This document shows, in pieces, positions 1 to 6,332 of a DNA stretch of 7,788 bases. Source of the DNA: Oscillospiraceae bacterium (GTDB lineage: Bacteria; Bacillota; Clostridia; Oscillospirales; Oscillospiraceae); NCBI GenBank assembly GCA_017458025.1, contig JAFTGG010000024.1:1-7788 (forward strand), read 5' to 3'. A program made the position numbers and the translations under genes. The notes beneath the pieces are model-generated. The model searched no databases. It was not told where the DNA came from and worked only from the letters and a program-made list of their open reading frames with translations. How positions within the stretch are numbered: the stretch's first letter is position 1; each line of letters starts with the position of its first letter.

Positions 1-316
1 CGTTGCCGAGCCCGACGACGAGCGCGGTTTTCGCGCCCGCGCCGGAAAGAAGCGCACGCAGCTCCGCGCCGACCGCCGTCGCCGCGCGCTCCAGCGCGTC
101 CTCCGCGTGCGCCCAATAGGGGCGCAGATCGAGCGTGACGTACGTCCCCATCGGCTTGCCCAGCGCTTTTGCCGCGGACGCCTCCATGACCTCGACCACC
201 GTCACGCCGTAGCCGAACGCCTCATGCTCCCGCGTCGTCACGCCGGCGAGCTTGTCCGCCTTGCCTCGCCACAATTCATGCGCCTCCAGCGCCAGATCGG
301 TGCGCCGCTGCATCAT
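1..316 (-). CDS. gpr: Germination protease GPR (peptidase A25), N-terminal part, cut by left edge
   Basis: GPR degrades the small acid-soluble DNA-protecting proteins (SASPs) of the spore core during germination. It is made as a zymogen in the forespore. About 105 residues are visible. Near the N terminus lies RTDLALE (residues 5-11), the family's autoprocessing site, which resembles the SASP cleavage site. It is followed by VTVVEVMEASAAKALGKP and GTYVTLDL (around residues 46-72), matching the conserved GPR strand-helix-strand start, and by LVVGLGN at the window edge, another family hallmark. The catalytic part lies outside the window. Two adjacent ATG codons (316-314 and 313-311) are possible starts, with GAAGAAGG upstream. 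A TGA lies 12 codons upstream in frame with no ATG, GTG or TTG between, so the start is well fixed. The gene diverges from rpsT. Identification rests on these motifs and is strong. Confidence 0.9.
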   Translation of the reverse strand, partial: MMQRRTDLALEAHELWRGKADKLAGVTTREHEAFGYGVTVVEVMEASAAKALGKPMGTYVTLDLRPYWAHAEDALERAATAVGAELRALLSGAGAKTALVVGLGN

Positions 317-356
317 GTTTTTCGACCTTCTTCCACTAAATGTAGTGCGTCAGGCT

Positions 357-385
357 TAGTATCGCCGCCAAGTCTTGTTTCATGC
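357..385 (-). promoter_or_regulatory. Candidate forespore sigma (SigG/SigF-type) promoter of gpr
   Basis: Read on the minus strand, GCATG (385-381) is separated by 17 bases from GATACTA (363-357). This resembles the SigG pattern G-[AC]-A-T-[AG] ... CATNNTA, with one mismatch in the -10. The preceding GG also fits the SigF -10 preference. Transcription would start about 35 bases before the gpr start codon. In Bacillus subtilis gpr is expressed in the forespore under SigF and SigG, so the match is in the expected place. Sites this short arise by chance, so this is a candidate only. Confidence 0.45.
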
Positions 386-445
386 AAAAAAAGCGGGGAA
401 ATCCAGAAAAAAATGCTTGCAATTCCGCCCGAACTTTGCTAAAAT
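386..445 (+). promoter_or_regulatory. SigA promoter of rpsT with upstream A-tracts
   Basis: TTGCAA (417-422) and TAAAAT (440-445) are separated by exactly 17 bases, each close to the sigma-70/SigA consensus. Two runs of seven A (386-392 and 407-413) lie upstream, centred 21 bases or two helical turns apart. The nearer one abuts the -35 and looks like an UP element. Transcription would begin near 452, giving a leader of about 49 bases. Such a strong promoter suits a ribosomal protein gene. Confidence 0.8.
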
Positions 446-455
446 ACCAATCTGC

Positions 456-473
456 ACGGTGGAAAGCCATCGT
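456..473 (+). promoter_or_regulatory. Short hairpin at the 5' end of the rpsT leader
   Basis: ACGGTGG (456-462) pairs with CCATCGT (467-473) around an AAAG loop: seven base pairs including one G-U. It would sit within a few bases of the predicted 5' end of the rpsT transcript. It could protect the transcript end or take part in S20 autoregulation. Neither function is shown by the sequence. Confidence 0.35.
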
Positions 474-484
474 AGAACGGATTC

Positions 485-503
485 GGAGGAGGTGTTTGGT
501 TTG
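485..503 (+). promoter_or_regulatory. Strong ribosome binding site plus UUG start of rpsT
   Basis: GGAGGAGG (485-492), nearly fully complementary to the 16S rRNA 3' end, sits eight bases before TTG (501-503). A strong site paired with a weak start codon fixes the start and is a typical design for translational feedback. Confidence 0.85.
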
Positions 504-764
504 CCGAATATCAAGTCTGCCAAGAAGCGTGTCCTGCTGTCTCAGGCCCGCAACGCCCGCAACAAGGCGGAGCGCAGCGCGCTCAAGACCACGCTGAAGA
601 AGTTTGACGCTGCTGTCGCGGAGGGCAATCGCACCGAGGCCGAGGGCGCTTACAAGGTCGCGGTCAAGACCGTGGATAAGGCTGTCGCGAAGGGCATTCT
701 GCACAAGAACAACGCCGCGCACAAGAAGAGCGCGCTGACGCTGAAGCTCAACGGCATGAACTAA
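501..764 (+). CDS. rpsT: 30S ribosomal protein S20
   Basis: S20 is a primary 16S rRNA-binding protein of the small subunit, placed low on the body and bound early in assembly. The 87-residue product has the usual length and composition: it opens MPNIKSAKKRVLLSQ, is rich in lysine and alanine, and ends in the conserved KGILHKNNAAHKKSALTLKLN region of the helical bundle. The start is a TTG codon at 501. It is preceded by the very strong Shine-Dalgarno GGAGGAGG (485-492) at eight-base spacing, and the family's N terminus begins exactly there. An in-frame ATG at 375 lies upstream of the promoter and would add about 42 unrelated residues, so it is rejected. The gene has its own promoter and is followed by a hairpin terminator. 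Escherichia coli rpsT also uses UUG, where the codon contributes to autoregulation by S20. Confidence 0.96.
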   Translation: MPNIKSAKKRVLLSQARNARNKAERSALKTTLKKFDAAVAEGNRTEAEGAYKVAVKTVDKAVAKGILHKNNAAHKKSALTLKLNGMN

Positions 765-775
765 TTGGCAAGTTG

Positions 776-805
776 AAAGGGACGTCGTTGAGGCGTCCCT
801 TTTTC
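776..805 (+). terminator. Intrinsic terminator after rpsT
   Basis: AAAGGGACG (776-784) pairs perfectly with CGTCCCTTT (794-802). Two more pairs (one T-G, one C-G) extend the stem inward to a GTTGA loop, and the last stem base begins a T-rich run. The hairpin starts 11 bases after the rpsT stop and ends about 10 bases before the glyQS ribosome binding site, so it separates the two genes or partly attenuates read-through. Confidence 0.85.
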
Positions 806-830
806 ATTAAGCGTAAGGAGTAATATAGAT

Positions 831-2255
831 ATGGAACACAGCAAGAAGAATTTCGATTCCATCGTCAACCTCTGCAAAAACCGCGGCTTCATCTTCCCCG
901 GCAGCGAGATCTACGGCGGCCTCGCCAACAGCTGGGACTACGGCCCGCTGGGCGTCGAGTTCAAGAACAACGTCAAGAAGGCGTGGCTCAAGAAATTCGT
1001 GCAGGAGAGCCCGTACAACGTCGGCCTCGACGCGGCGATCATCATGAACCCGCAGACCTGGGTCACCACCGGCCACGTCGCCAGCTTCTCCGACCCGCTG
1101 CTCGACTGCAAGGCGTGCAAGGCGCGCCACCGCGCCGACAAGCTCATCGGCGAGGAGTTCCCCGACGTAAACACCGACGCCATGACCTTCGACGAGATGG
1201 ACGCGTTCATCGCGGAGCACGAGAACGTCCTCTGCCCCGTCTGCGGCAAGCACGACTTCACGCCGATCCGCAAGTTCAACCTGATGTTCAAGACCGCCAT
1301 CGGCGTGACCGAGGACTCGTCCAGCACCGTGTACCTGCGTCCCGAGACCGCGCAGGGCATCTTCGTCAACTTCGCGAACATCGCCCGCACGACGCGCAAG
1401 AAGCTCCCGTTCGGCGTCTGCAAGGTCGGCAAGGCGTTCCGCAATGAGATCACGCCGGGCAACTTCACCTTCCGCACCCGCGAGTTCGAGCAGATGGAGT
1501 GCGAGTTCTTCTGCAAGCCGGGCACCGACCTAGAGTGGTTCGCCTACTGGAAAGACTACTGCACCAATTGGCTCACGAGCCTCGGCATCGACAAGGAGCA
1601 TCTGCGCCTGCGCGACCATGAGCCGGCGGAGCTGGCATTCTACTCCCGCGCCACCACCGACATCGAGTACGCGTTCCCGTTCACCGATTGGGGCGAGCTG
1701 TGGGGCATCGCCGACCGCACGGACTACGACCTCGGCCGCCATCAGGAGGCGTCGGGCAAGGACCTCACCTACTTCGACCCCGAGACGAACGAGCACTATG
1801 TGCCCTACGTCATCGAACCGTCGCTGGGCTGCGACCGCGTGGCGCTGGCGTTCCTTTGCGACGCGTACGACGAGGAGGTCGTCGGGCAGGACAAGAACGG
1901 CAAGGACGACGTCCGCACCGTGCTGCACCTGCACCCCTACCTCGCGCCGTTCAAGGCGGCGATCCTGCCGCTGAGCAAGAAGGAAGTGCTCGCCAAGCCC
2001 GCGATGGAGCTGTATCAGGAGTTGTCTAAGGATTTCATGGTCGACTACGACGAGACGGGCAGCATCGGCAAGCGCTACCGCCGCGCCGACGAGATCGGCA
2101 CGCCGTACTGCATCACGTTCGACTTCGAGACCGTCGGCGACGAGAACACGCCCGCCGACCACTGCGTGACGATCCGCGAGCGCGACACGATGCAGCAGGT
2201 GCGTATCCCCATCAGCGAGGTCAAGCAGTATCTCGCCGAGCGCGTGAGCTTCTGA
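831..2255 (+). CDS. glyQS: Glycyl-tRNA synthetase, class II dimeric type
   Basis: This cytoplasmic enzyme joins glycine to tRNA-Gly using ATP. It is the single-chain homodimeric form (474 residues, close to the usual 460), not the alpha2beta2 GlyQ/GlyS form. The N terminus has [12 protein letters not shown] and NSWDYGPLG (residues 19-41). A zinc-binding insertion shows Cys93-X2-Cys96 and Cys135-X2-Cys138. [13 protein letters not shown] (169-181) and motif 2 [20 protein letters not shown] (203-222) carry the ATP and glycine contacts. Motif 3 is [14 protein letters not shown] (329-342), with the ATP-binding arginine at 336. The C-terminal anticodon-binding domain starts near 366 ([17 protein letters not shown]) and includes [18 protein letters not shown] (410-427) and [21 protein letters not shown] (815-820), ten bases upstream, supports the ATG at 831. 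The gene follows rpsT by 66 bases and is convergent with the LtaS-like gene. Confidence 0.97.
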   Translation: MEHSKKNFDSIVNLCKNRGFIFPGSEIYGGLANSWDYGPLGVEFKNNVKKAWLKKFVQESPYNVGLDAAIIMNPQTWVTTGHVASFSDPLLDCKACKARHRADKLIGEEFPDVNTDAMTFDEMDAFIAEHENVLCPVCGKHDFTPIRKFNLMFKTAIGVTEDSSSTVYLRPETAQGIFVNFANIARTTRKKLPFGVCKVGKAFRNEITPGNFTFRTREFEQMECEFFCKPGTDLEWFAYWKDYCTNWLTSLGIDKEHLRLRDHEPAELAFYSRATTDIEYAFPFTDWGELWGIADRTDYDLGRHQEASGKDLTYFDPETNEHYVPYVIEPSLGCDRVALAFLCDAYDEEVVGQDKNGKDDVRTVLHLHPYLAPFKAAILPLSKKEVLAKPAMELYQELSKDFMVDYDETGSIGKRYRRADEIGTPYCITFDFETVGDENTPADHCVTIRERDTMQQVRIPISEVKQYLAERVSF

Positions 2256-2274
2256 TCCTCGCGAAACCACAGTG

Positions 2275-2302
2275 AAAAAAGCAGCCGTAAGGCTGCTTTT
2301 TT
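2275..2302. terminator. Bidirectional terminator between glyQS and the LtaS-like gene
   Basis: AAAAAAGCAGCC (2275-2286) pairs perfectly with GGCTGCTTTTTT (2291-2302) around a GTAA loop. There is a T-run on the plus strand and, read in reverse, a T-run on the minus strand. It lies 19 bases after the glyQS stop and overlaps by one base the TAA of the convergent gene (2304-2302). It can therefore end transcription in both directions. Confidence 0.9.
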
Positions 2303-4191
2303 TATTGCCGCAGGCCGCTCGTCTCCCGCCAATATTCCGCGCGGCGGTATTGCAGATAAGACGCGAGAAACTCTTCCGGCAGCGCGGATTTCTCGACGAG
2401 CTGGCCGTCAATAAGGAACAGGCCCAGCTCGTGCACGAGCGGAGACCTCGCGCGCATATCGCGCGCGAGCTGCAGGAACGCGGGGCCGTCCCAGCCGCAG
2501 AGATCGAACAGCTTCGGCATCAGGAAGCACGGCGAGAAGTCGCCGCCGTCGCCGGTGAAGCCGTTTCCGAGCGCCGCTTTTGCGGCGCTGTTCGCCCAGA
2601 TGAGATACGGCGTCGAGTAGTAATTGTAAAACCCGTCGAGCGTCTCCAGATCGAGGTCAACCCCGATTTCGTGGTAAACCGACTCGTTGTTGCCAAGCCA
2701 CGGCTTGTGGTCGCCGTACGCGACGAGCACGACCGGATCGTCCAGCAGCTCCAGCTCGCCCACGAAGCGCGTCAGCTCCGTGATCGTGTCCGCGACGCCG
2801 TCGAGATAATTGTTGAGAATGTTGCAGCTCCGCTCCGACCAGCCGGTCGCCCGCTGCGAGATCGTCTCGGTCTTGTATTCCTTGCGGTCGTCGGCGTAGG
2901 GGCCGTGGTTCTGGTATGAGACGGAGAACGAGAACAACGGCGGCTGCTCAGCCGTCCGCGCGTCGAGGTCGGAGAGGAGCCGGTCGAACAGCACGGCGTC
3001 GGAGCGTTTGGGCGCCTGCTCGGGGTCGACGAGCGCGCCGAAGCCGTTTTCGGTGAACACGCTTTCGTCAAAGCCGAGATAGCCGTTGACGTTCCGGCGG
3101 TTGTAGAACCAGCCGTAGCCCGGGTGGCGGTACGCGGCGTCGTAGCCCTGAGACTTAAAATAGCGCACATACGAATCCACGTCGCCACGGAAGTCGCTGT
3201 GATGCGAGTAGCCGGTGAGGAACGCCCATTCGCTGTCGACCGTGCCGCCGGCGAAGATGTTGGTGAGCAGATCGCCGGAGACGCTTTGCGCCTCCAGCTC
3301 ATGCAGCGGCTCGTAGAGCGCCGCGACGCCGCTCTGCTCCGCGAGCATCGGAAAGTCGCTCAGGTCCGCGAACGCTTCGAGCATGACGCCGACGACGTGG
3401 ACCCGCTTTTCCGGGGAAATATCCGCGCCGTCATACGATGCGAGCAGCGCTTCCGCCTCGCGGGCGCCGTAGCCCTCCGGCGGCGTCGGGAACGCCTTGG
3501 AGATGCTGCGGACGAACGGGTACCAGAACCCGCGGGAGACGAACACCTCCACGTCCGACCACTTGTTTTCGATGGCGTCGTTGTTGACGGTGGCGTAATA
3601 GATGTCGTTGTCCATGTACACCTGCGCGTACAGCAGCGGCAGCAGCGCGAGGCACACGAGCGTCCCGCCGAGACGCAGCCGCTTGCCGCGGAAGCCGTTC
3701 GGCATGAGGAAGATGGCGTAGAGCAGCATCAGCCCCGCGCAGCCTGCCGCGACGAGCACGACGCGCGAGAGGTCGAGGCGGTAGTGCCCCAGAATCCCGC
3801 CCGCGGTGCGGACGAGGCGCAGATCGGCGGCGAGCAGCGGGTCGCCGCGTAGCTGTATTTTATAGTAATTGACGAGCGCGAGCCCGATGGTCGGCACGGC
3901 GGAGATGAGATACGCCGCCCACGCGCGGCGCGTGAGGAAGTAGCCGAGCGCCATGAACGCGATCGCGGGCAGCACGTTCAGCAGAACGATGGGCGGGTGG
4001 TCAAAATACGATGCCCAGACCGCAGGGTGATACAGCGGCGCGTAGGAGCACGCCGCGAGCCGCAGCGCCAGATACCCGTTCGCGGCGGCAAAGCCCACGA
4101 GGAAAAGCGCCAGATAGAGCTGGTGCAGTTTCCGTTCGAGCGGGCTCGCGTCCGCTCCGCCCCGTATGATGCTTTGAACGCGTCCGGTCAT
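2302..4191 (-). CDS. LtaS-family membrane phosphoglycerol transferase (lipoteichoic acid synthase-like)
   Basis: Family members transfer glycerol phosphate from phosphatidylglycerol to a growing polymer outside the membrane; LtaS makes lipoteichoic acid. The 629-residue product has about five hydrophobic segments (near 24-45, 67-85, 91-110, 143-163 and 176-192), then an extracellular alkaline-phosphatase/sulfatase-type domain. The expected active-site residues are present: metal ligand Glu272 in VVGVMLEAFADL, nucleophile Thr317 in GGTVDSEWAFLTG, a substrate-side His429 in SYQNHGPY, and Asp494-His495 in YGDHKPW. HPGYGWFYNR (356-365) is also typical. The ATG at 4191 overlaps the dnaI-like stop as ATGA with only a weak GAAGAAA site, so translation is probably coupled. 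An open frame extends 79 codons upstream, but that part lies over dnaI coding sequence and is low-complexity, so it is rejected. The polymer and lipid donor cannot be told from sequence, so no symbol is given. Confidence 0.88.
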   Translation of the reverse strand: MTGRVQSIIRGGADASPLERKLHQLYLALFLVGFAAANGYLALRLAACSYAPLYHPAVWASYFDHPPIVLLNVLPAIAFMALGYFLTRRAWAAYLISAVPTIGLALVNYYKIQLRGDPLLAADLRLVRTAGGILGHYRLDLSRVVLVAAGCAGLMLLYAIFLMPNGFRGKRLRLGGTLVCLALLPLLYAQVYMDNDIYYATVNNDAIENKWSDVEVFVSRGFWYPFVRSISKAFPTPPEGYGAREAEALLASYDGADISPEKRVHVVGVMLEAFADLSDFPMLAEQSGVAALYEPLHELEAQSVSGDLLTNIFAGGTVDSEWAFLTGYSHHSDFRGDVDSYVRYFKSQGYDAAYRHPGYGWFYNRRNVNGYLGFDESVFTENGFGALVDPEQAPKRSDAVLFDRLLSDLDARTAEQPPLFSFSVSYQNHGPYADDRKEYKTETISQRATGWSERSCNILNNYLDGVADTITELTRFVGELELLDDPVVLVAYGDHKPWLGNNESVYHEIGVDLDLETLDGFYNYYSTPYLIWANSAAKAALGNGFTGDGGDFSPCFLMPKLFDLCGWDGPAFLQLARDMRARSPLVHELGLFLIDGQLVEKSALPEEFLASYLQYRRAEYWRETSGLRQ

Positions 4192-5180
4192 TTTTTCTTC
4201 AGCTTGCGGATATCGTCGCCGAAAAACGGCAGAATACGATACTCGCCCTCGAGCCGCGACAAAATCGCCGCGCCGTAGCGCTGCCCCAGCTCCTCGGGAC
4301 TGAGATTGGTCGAAATGACGGTCTTGCGGTTCGTCATCAGGCGCGAGTTGACGATCTGGTACAGCGCGCTCTGCACGAAGCTCGTCGTCATCTCGGTGCC
4401 GAGGTCGTCGATGATGAGCAGGTCGCACCTCATGTAGCGCGACACGTCGTCCTCCGCCGCGTCGCCGTCCTCGCCGCGGTCGAACTTCTGCGCCTCGAAG
4501 CGCGCGAAAATATGCGCCGCCGTATCGTAGACGACCGAGTGTCCCGCGTCGCTGACGACGCGCGCGATGCTCGCGGAGAGGAACGTCTTGCCGAGGCCGG
4601 GGTCGCCGGAGAGCAGCAGGTTGCCGCTTTTGGGCGAGAACTCATAGGCGTAGTCGCGGCAGGCGTCGTAGTTTTTCTCCATGCGCTGATACGGCGACAT
4701 ATCCTGCTCGAAGTCGGGGATCTTGGAATAGTAGTCGAAGCGGAACGTCTCAAAGCTCTGCCCCGCGAGGTCGAGCAGACGGGAGAGCTCCGCGTTCTGC
4801 TCGCGGACATAGTAGGCGCGCAGGCACGAGCACATCTCGCTTCCCTGCCAGCCCGTGTCGCCGCACTTGGGGCAGTTGGGCTGCGGCTCCAGGCAGTCGG
4901 CGGGATAACCCAGCCCGACGAGCCGCTCGCCGCGCTCGCGCTGTAGGTTGAGATTTTCTTCCTTCAGCGCCTCGATGGCGCTTCTGGGGTCGGCGCCGCG
5001 GCGAAAGCCCGAGGCGATGATCTTCGCCATCGTGTGCGACAGCTCGCGGTCGATCTCCTCAAGGCGCGGCTCTTTGCGGTAACATTCGCGCTGGCGCGCG
5101 CGGAACTGCTCGGCGCGCCGCTGCTTGTCCTCGTCGTAGCGCGCCGCCGCGCGGCGCAAGATTCTGCCGTCGTATGCCAT
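4188..5180 (-). CDS. DnaI/DnaC-type primosomal helicase-loader ATPase
   Basis: DnaI-type AAA+ proteins load the replicative helicase at origins and stalled forks. This 330-residue protein has a charged helical N-terminal region (about 1-95). A zinc-ribbon-like cluster follows (Cys103-X2-Cys106, then Cys117-X-Cys119, in CPKCGDTGW and CSCL), as in DnaI, where this region binds helicase. The ATPase domain shows Walker A GDPGLGKTFL (192-201), Walker B LLIIDDLGTE (254-263), a sensor-1 STN (290-292) and ILSRLEG (306-312), whose Arg309 is the likely arginine finger. ATG at 5180 has AAGGAAGG (5195-5188) at seven-base spacing. It lies 27 bases after the DnaD-like gene and overlaps the LtaS-like gene by four bases. 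The pairing with a DnaD-like protein supports a primosome role over the related IstB or phage DnaC-like ATPases. Confidence 0.92.
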   Translation of the reverse strand: MAYDGRILRRAAARYDEDKQRRAEQFRARQRECYRKEPRLEEIDRELSHTMAKIIASGFRRGADPRSAIEALKEENLNLQRERGERLVGLGYPADCLEPQPNCPKCGDTGWQGSEMCSCLRAYYVREQNAELSRLLDLAGQSFETFRFDYYSKIPDFEQDMSPYQRMEKNYDACRDYAYEFSPKSGNLLLSGDPGLGKTFLSASIARVVSDAGHSVVYDTAAHIFARFEAQKFDRGEDGDAAEDDVSRYMRCDLLIIDDLGTEMTTSFVQSALYQIVNSRLMTNRKTVISTNLSPEELGQRYGAAILSRLEGEYRILPFFGDDIRKLKKK

Positions 5181-5207
5181 ACTCGAACCTTCCTTTTAAA
5201 ACAAGGC

Positions 5208-6131
5208 CTAATCATAGTCCTTCATCCACGCGTTGCGCCCGCCGCCCTTCTTCGCGGCGGCGTTCTGCTTGCGCGGCGCGGCGTTTTCCGCGTTCACCTC
5301 GTCGGGCGTGTGCAGGCCCTTTTCGTGCCACTTTTTCAGAATACCGTTGAGATACGGCCACTTGAGCTCGTGGCACTTGAGCATCGTTTTGTCGTACGCG
5401 ATAGCGACGGTCTCCGGCGGGAAGCCCATCTCCGCCCACGAGCCGAGATACTTTTCCTCGCTCGGCGCGGCGCCGCGGTTTCCGAGCCGCAGCGCGGCCA
5501 TGTACTCCGGAAAGCGGCCGCGCTTCTCGCGTTCGCCGCGCAGATATTCGTCCGCGGTGACGGCGGAAAACAGCTCCCGCTCCGCCCAGCGGTAGCCCTC
5601 CTTCTCGATCTCCCGCATCGTCGGCAGCCGGCCCGCGCCGAATTGCTCCGCCTTGCGCTCGATGCAGTGGTTGACGAGCAGCATCACGACGTCCGCGGGC
5701 AGCCCGAGGTAGTCGTACAGCCCCAGCAGCTTCCGCACCGACGGATCGCTGAGCCGGCCGAGCTTGCGCTCGACCTCCGTGAGCACCGCGGCGAACGACG
5801 CGTCGCTTTCCAGCTTGTTCATCACGTCCTCGCGGCTGTATTCGGGCATCGCGGTCTCCGGCGGCGCGGGCGCGGCGGAAGCGGCGGGCGTTTGGCGCGC
5901 CGGGGCGCTGATGAGCCCCATCGCATAGAGCGCGCGCTCCGCGTCGGCGAACTGCGCCTCGCTCCACCCCAGCTCCGCGCGGAGCTTGTCGGGATCGGAC
6001 GAGCCGCGGCGGGCAAGGCACAGGTACAGCAGCGCCGCGTCGCCGTTGCGTCCCTCGACGAGGCGGCGCACGATCCCCGCGCCGAGGGTGATGTTTTCTT
6101 CCTGCGTCAGGTGCAGCACATAGTTGCTCAC
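5208..6131 (-). CDS. DnaD/DnaB-like primosome protein with two DDBH2-type domains
   Basis: DnaD and DnaB of Firmicutes remodel DNA and help bring the helicase and its loader to origins and restart forks. The 307-residue product starts with a winged-helix-like region (about 29-76, DAALLYLCLA to ALYAMGLI) and an Ala/Pro linker (about 77-98). Two helical modules of the DnaB_2/DDBH2 kind follow: about 104-195 (LGLYDYLGLPADVVMLLV ... EKEGYRWAERELF) and about 205-280 (WAEMGFPPETVAIAY ... WPYLNGILKKWHEKG, the conserved Y-x5-6-W pattern). The Lys/Asn-rich tail ends in KDYD, like the ..YD ending common in the family. The start is GTG at 6131, seven bases after AAGAAGG (6145-6139). First gene of the operon, followed by the DnaI-like loader. 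Two DDBH2 copies recall DnaB and a single N-terminal domain recalls DnaD, so neither name is assigned. Confidence 0.85.
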   Translation of the reverse strand: MSNYVLHLTQEENITLGAGIVRRLVEGRNGDAALLYLCLARRGSSDPDKLRAELGWSEAQFADAERALYAMGLISAPARQTPAASAAPAPPETAMPEYSREDVMNKLESDASFAAVLTEVERKLGRLSDPSVRKLLGLYDYLGLPADVVMLLVNHCIERKAEQFGAGRLPTMREIEKEGYRWAERELFSAVTADEYLRGEREKRGRFPEYMAALRLGNRGAAPSEEKYLGSWAEMGFPPETVAIAYDKTMLKCHELKWPYLNGILKKWHEKGLHTPDEVNAENAAPRKQNAAAKKGGGRNAWMKDYD

Positions 6132-6145
6132 AGGATGGCCTTCTT
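6129..6145 (-). promoter_or_regulatory. Ribosome binding site and GTG start of the DnaD/DnaB-like gene
   Basis: AAGAAGG (minus strand, 6145-6139) precedes GTG (6131-6129) by seven bases, an ideal distance. This decides the start in favour of the non-ATG codon. Confidence 0.75.
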
Positions 6146-6157
6146 TCGGGGAATATT

Positions 6158-6218
6158 GCCGGCGCCGCGCGGCGGCGCCGGCTCAGCCGTGCTTTGCGGC
6201 TGCCGGTAAGCGGCGGCA
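6158..6218 (-). repeat. Three successive inverted repeats in the leader of the primosome operon
   Basis: GCCGGCGCCG (6158-6167) pairs perfectly with CGGCGCCGGC (6173-6182) over a five-base loop. CAGCCG (6184-6189) pairs with CGGCTG (6197-6202). TGCCG (6201-6205) pairs with CGGCA (6214-6218); it shares two bases with the previous repeat, so these two may be alternatives. All lie between the predicted minus-strand transcription start near 6254 and the ribosome binding site. The strongest hairpin ends 27 bases before the GTG. No T-run follows, so it is not a standard terminator. The octamer CGGCGCCG is itself a palindrome and occurs twice (6160-6167 and 6173-6180), so a protein binding site is another reading. 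Confidence 0.5.
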
Positions 6219-6260
6219 AAACGGCGATATAAAAAATCATACAGGATACAATTCTGCATT

Positions 6261-6289
6261 ATTTTACAATATTTTTGGCCTTTCGTAAA
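6261..6289 (-). promoter_or_regulatory. Predicted SigA promoter of the primosome/LtaS-like operon
   Basis: On the minus strand TTTACG (6289-6284) is followed after exactly 17 bases by TAAAAT (6266-6261): four of six and five of six consensus matches. Transcription would begin near 6254 and give a leader of about 123 bases before the GTG start. It lies in the AT-rich island of an otherwise GC-rich region. Confidence 0.6.
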
Positions 6290-6304
6290 CAGAAATTTTT
6301 TGCT

Positions 6305-6332
6305 TTGCAAGGGCGCGCGATTGTGCTATAGT
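6305..6332 (+). promoter_or_regulatory. Predicted SigA promoter of zapA
   Basis: TTGCAA (6305-6310) and TATAGT (6327-6332) are 16 bases apart. A TGC directly before the -10 (6324-6326) makes an extended -10, which offsets the short spacer. Transcription would begin near 6339, about 56 bases before the zapA start codon. Confidence 0.75.

Noticed and set aside
375..500. Longer rpsT product from an ATG at 375
   Set aside because: That ATG is upstream of the promoter -10, and the extra residues do not resemble S20. The TTG at 501 has an excellent ribosome binding site and the family N terminus.
765..830. Possible T-box riboswitch before glyQS
   Set aside because: The gap is only 66 bases, with one simple hairpin and no room for a specifier stem and antiterminator.
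1530..2411. Minus-strand open frame (293 codons) across the end of glyQS and the terminator
   Set aside because: It runs through the bidirectional terminator, overlaps two real genes and has shadow-like composition.
3124..3852. Plus-strand open frame (242 codons) inside the LtaS-like gene
   Set aside because: Antisense to a gene with intact catalytic motifs; GC-driven composition only.
4192..4428. 79-codon N-terminal extension of the LtaS-like gene
   Set aside because: It overlaps dnaI-like coding sequence and is Arg/Asp-rich with no hydrophobic character; the ATGA overlap start gives the normal five-segment architecture.
5034..6209. Long plus-strand open frame (391 codons) opposite the DnaI-like and DnaD/DnaB-like genes
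   Set aside because: It is low-complexity Arg/Ala/Leu-rich sequence produced by high GC, lies antisense to two well-supported genes, and has no recognisable motif.
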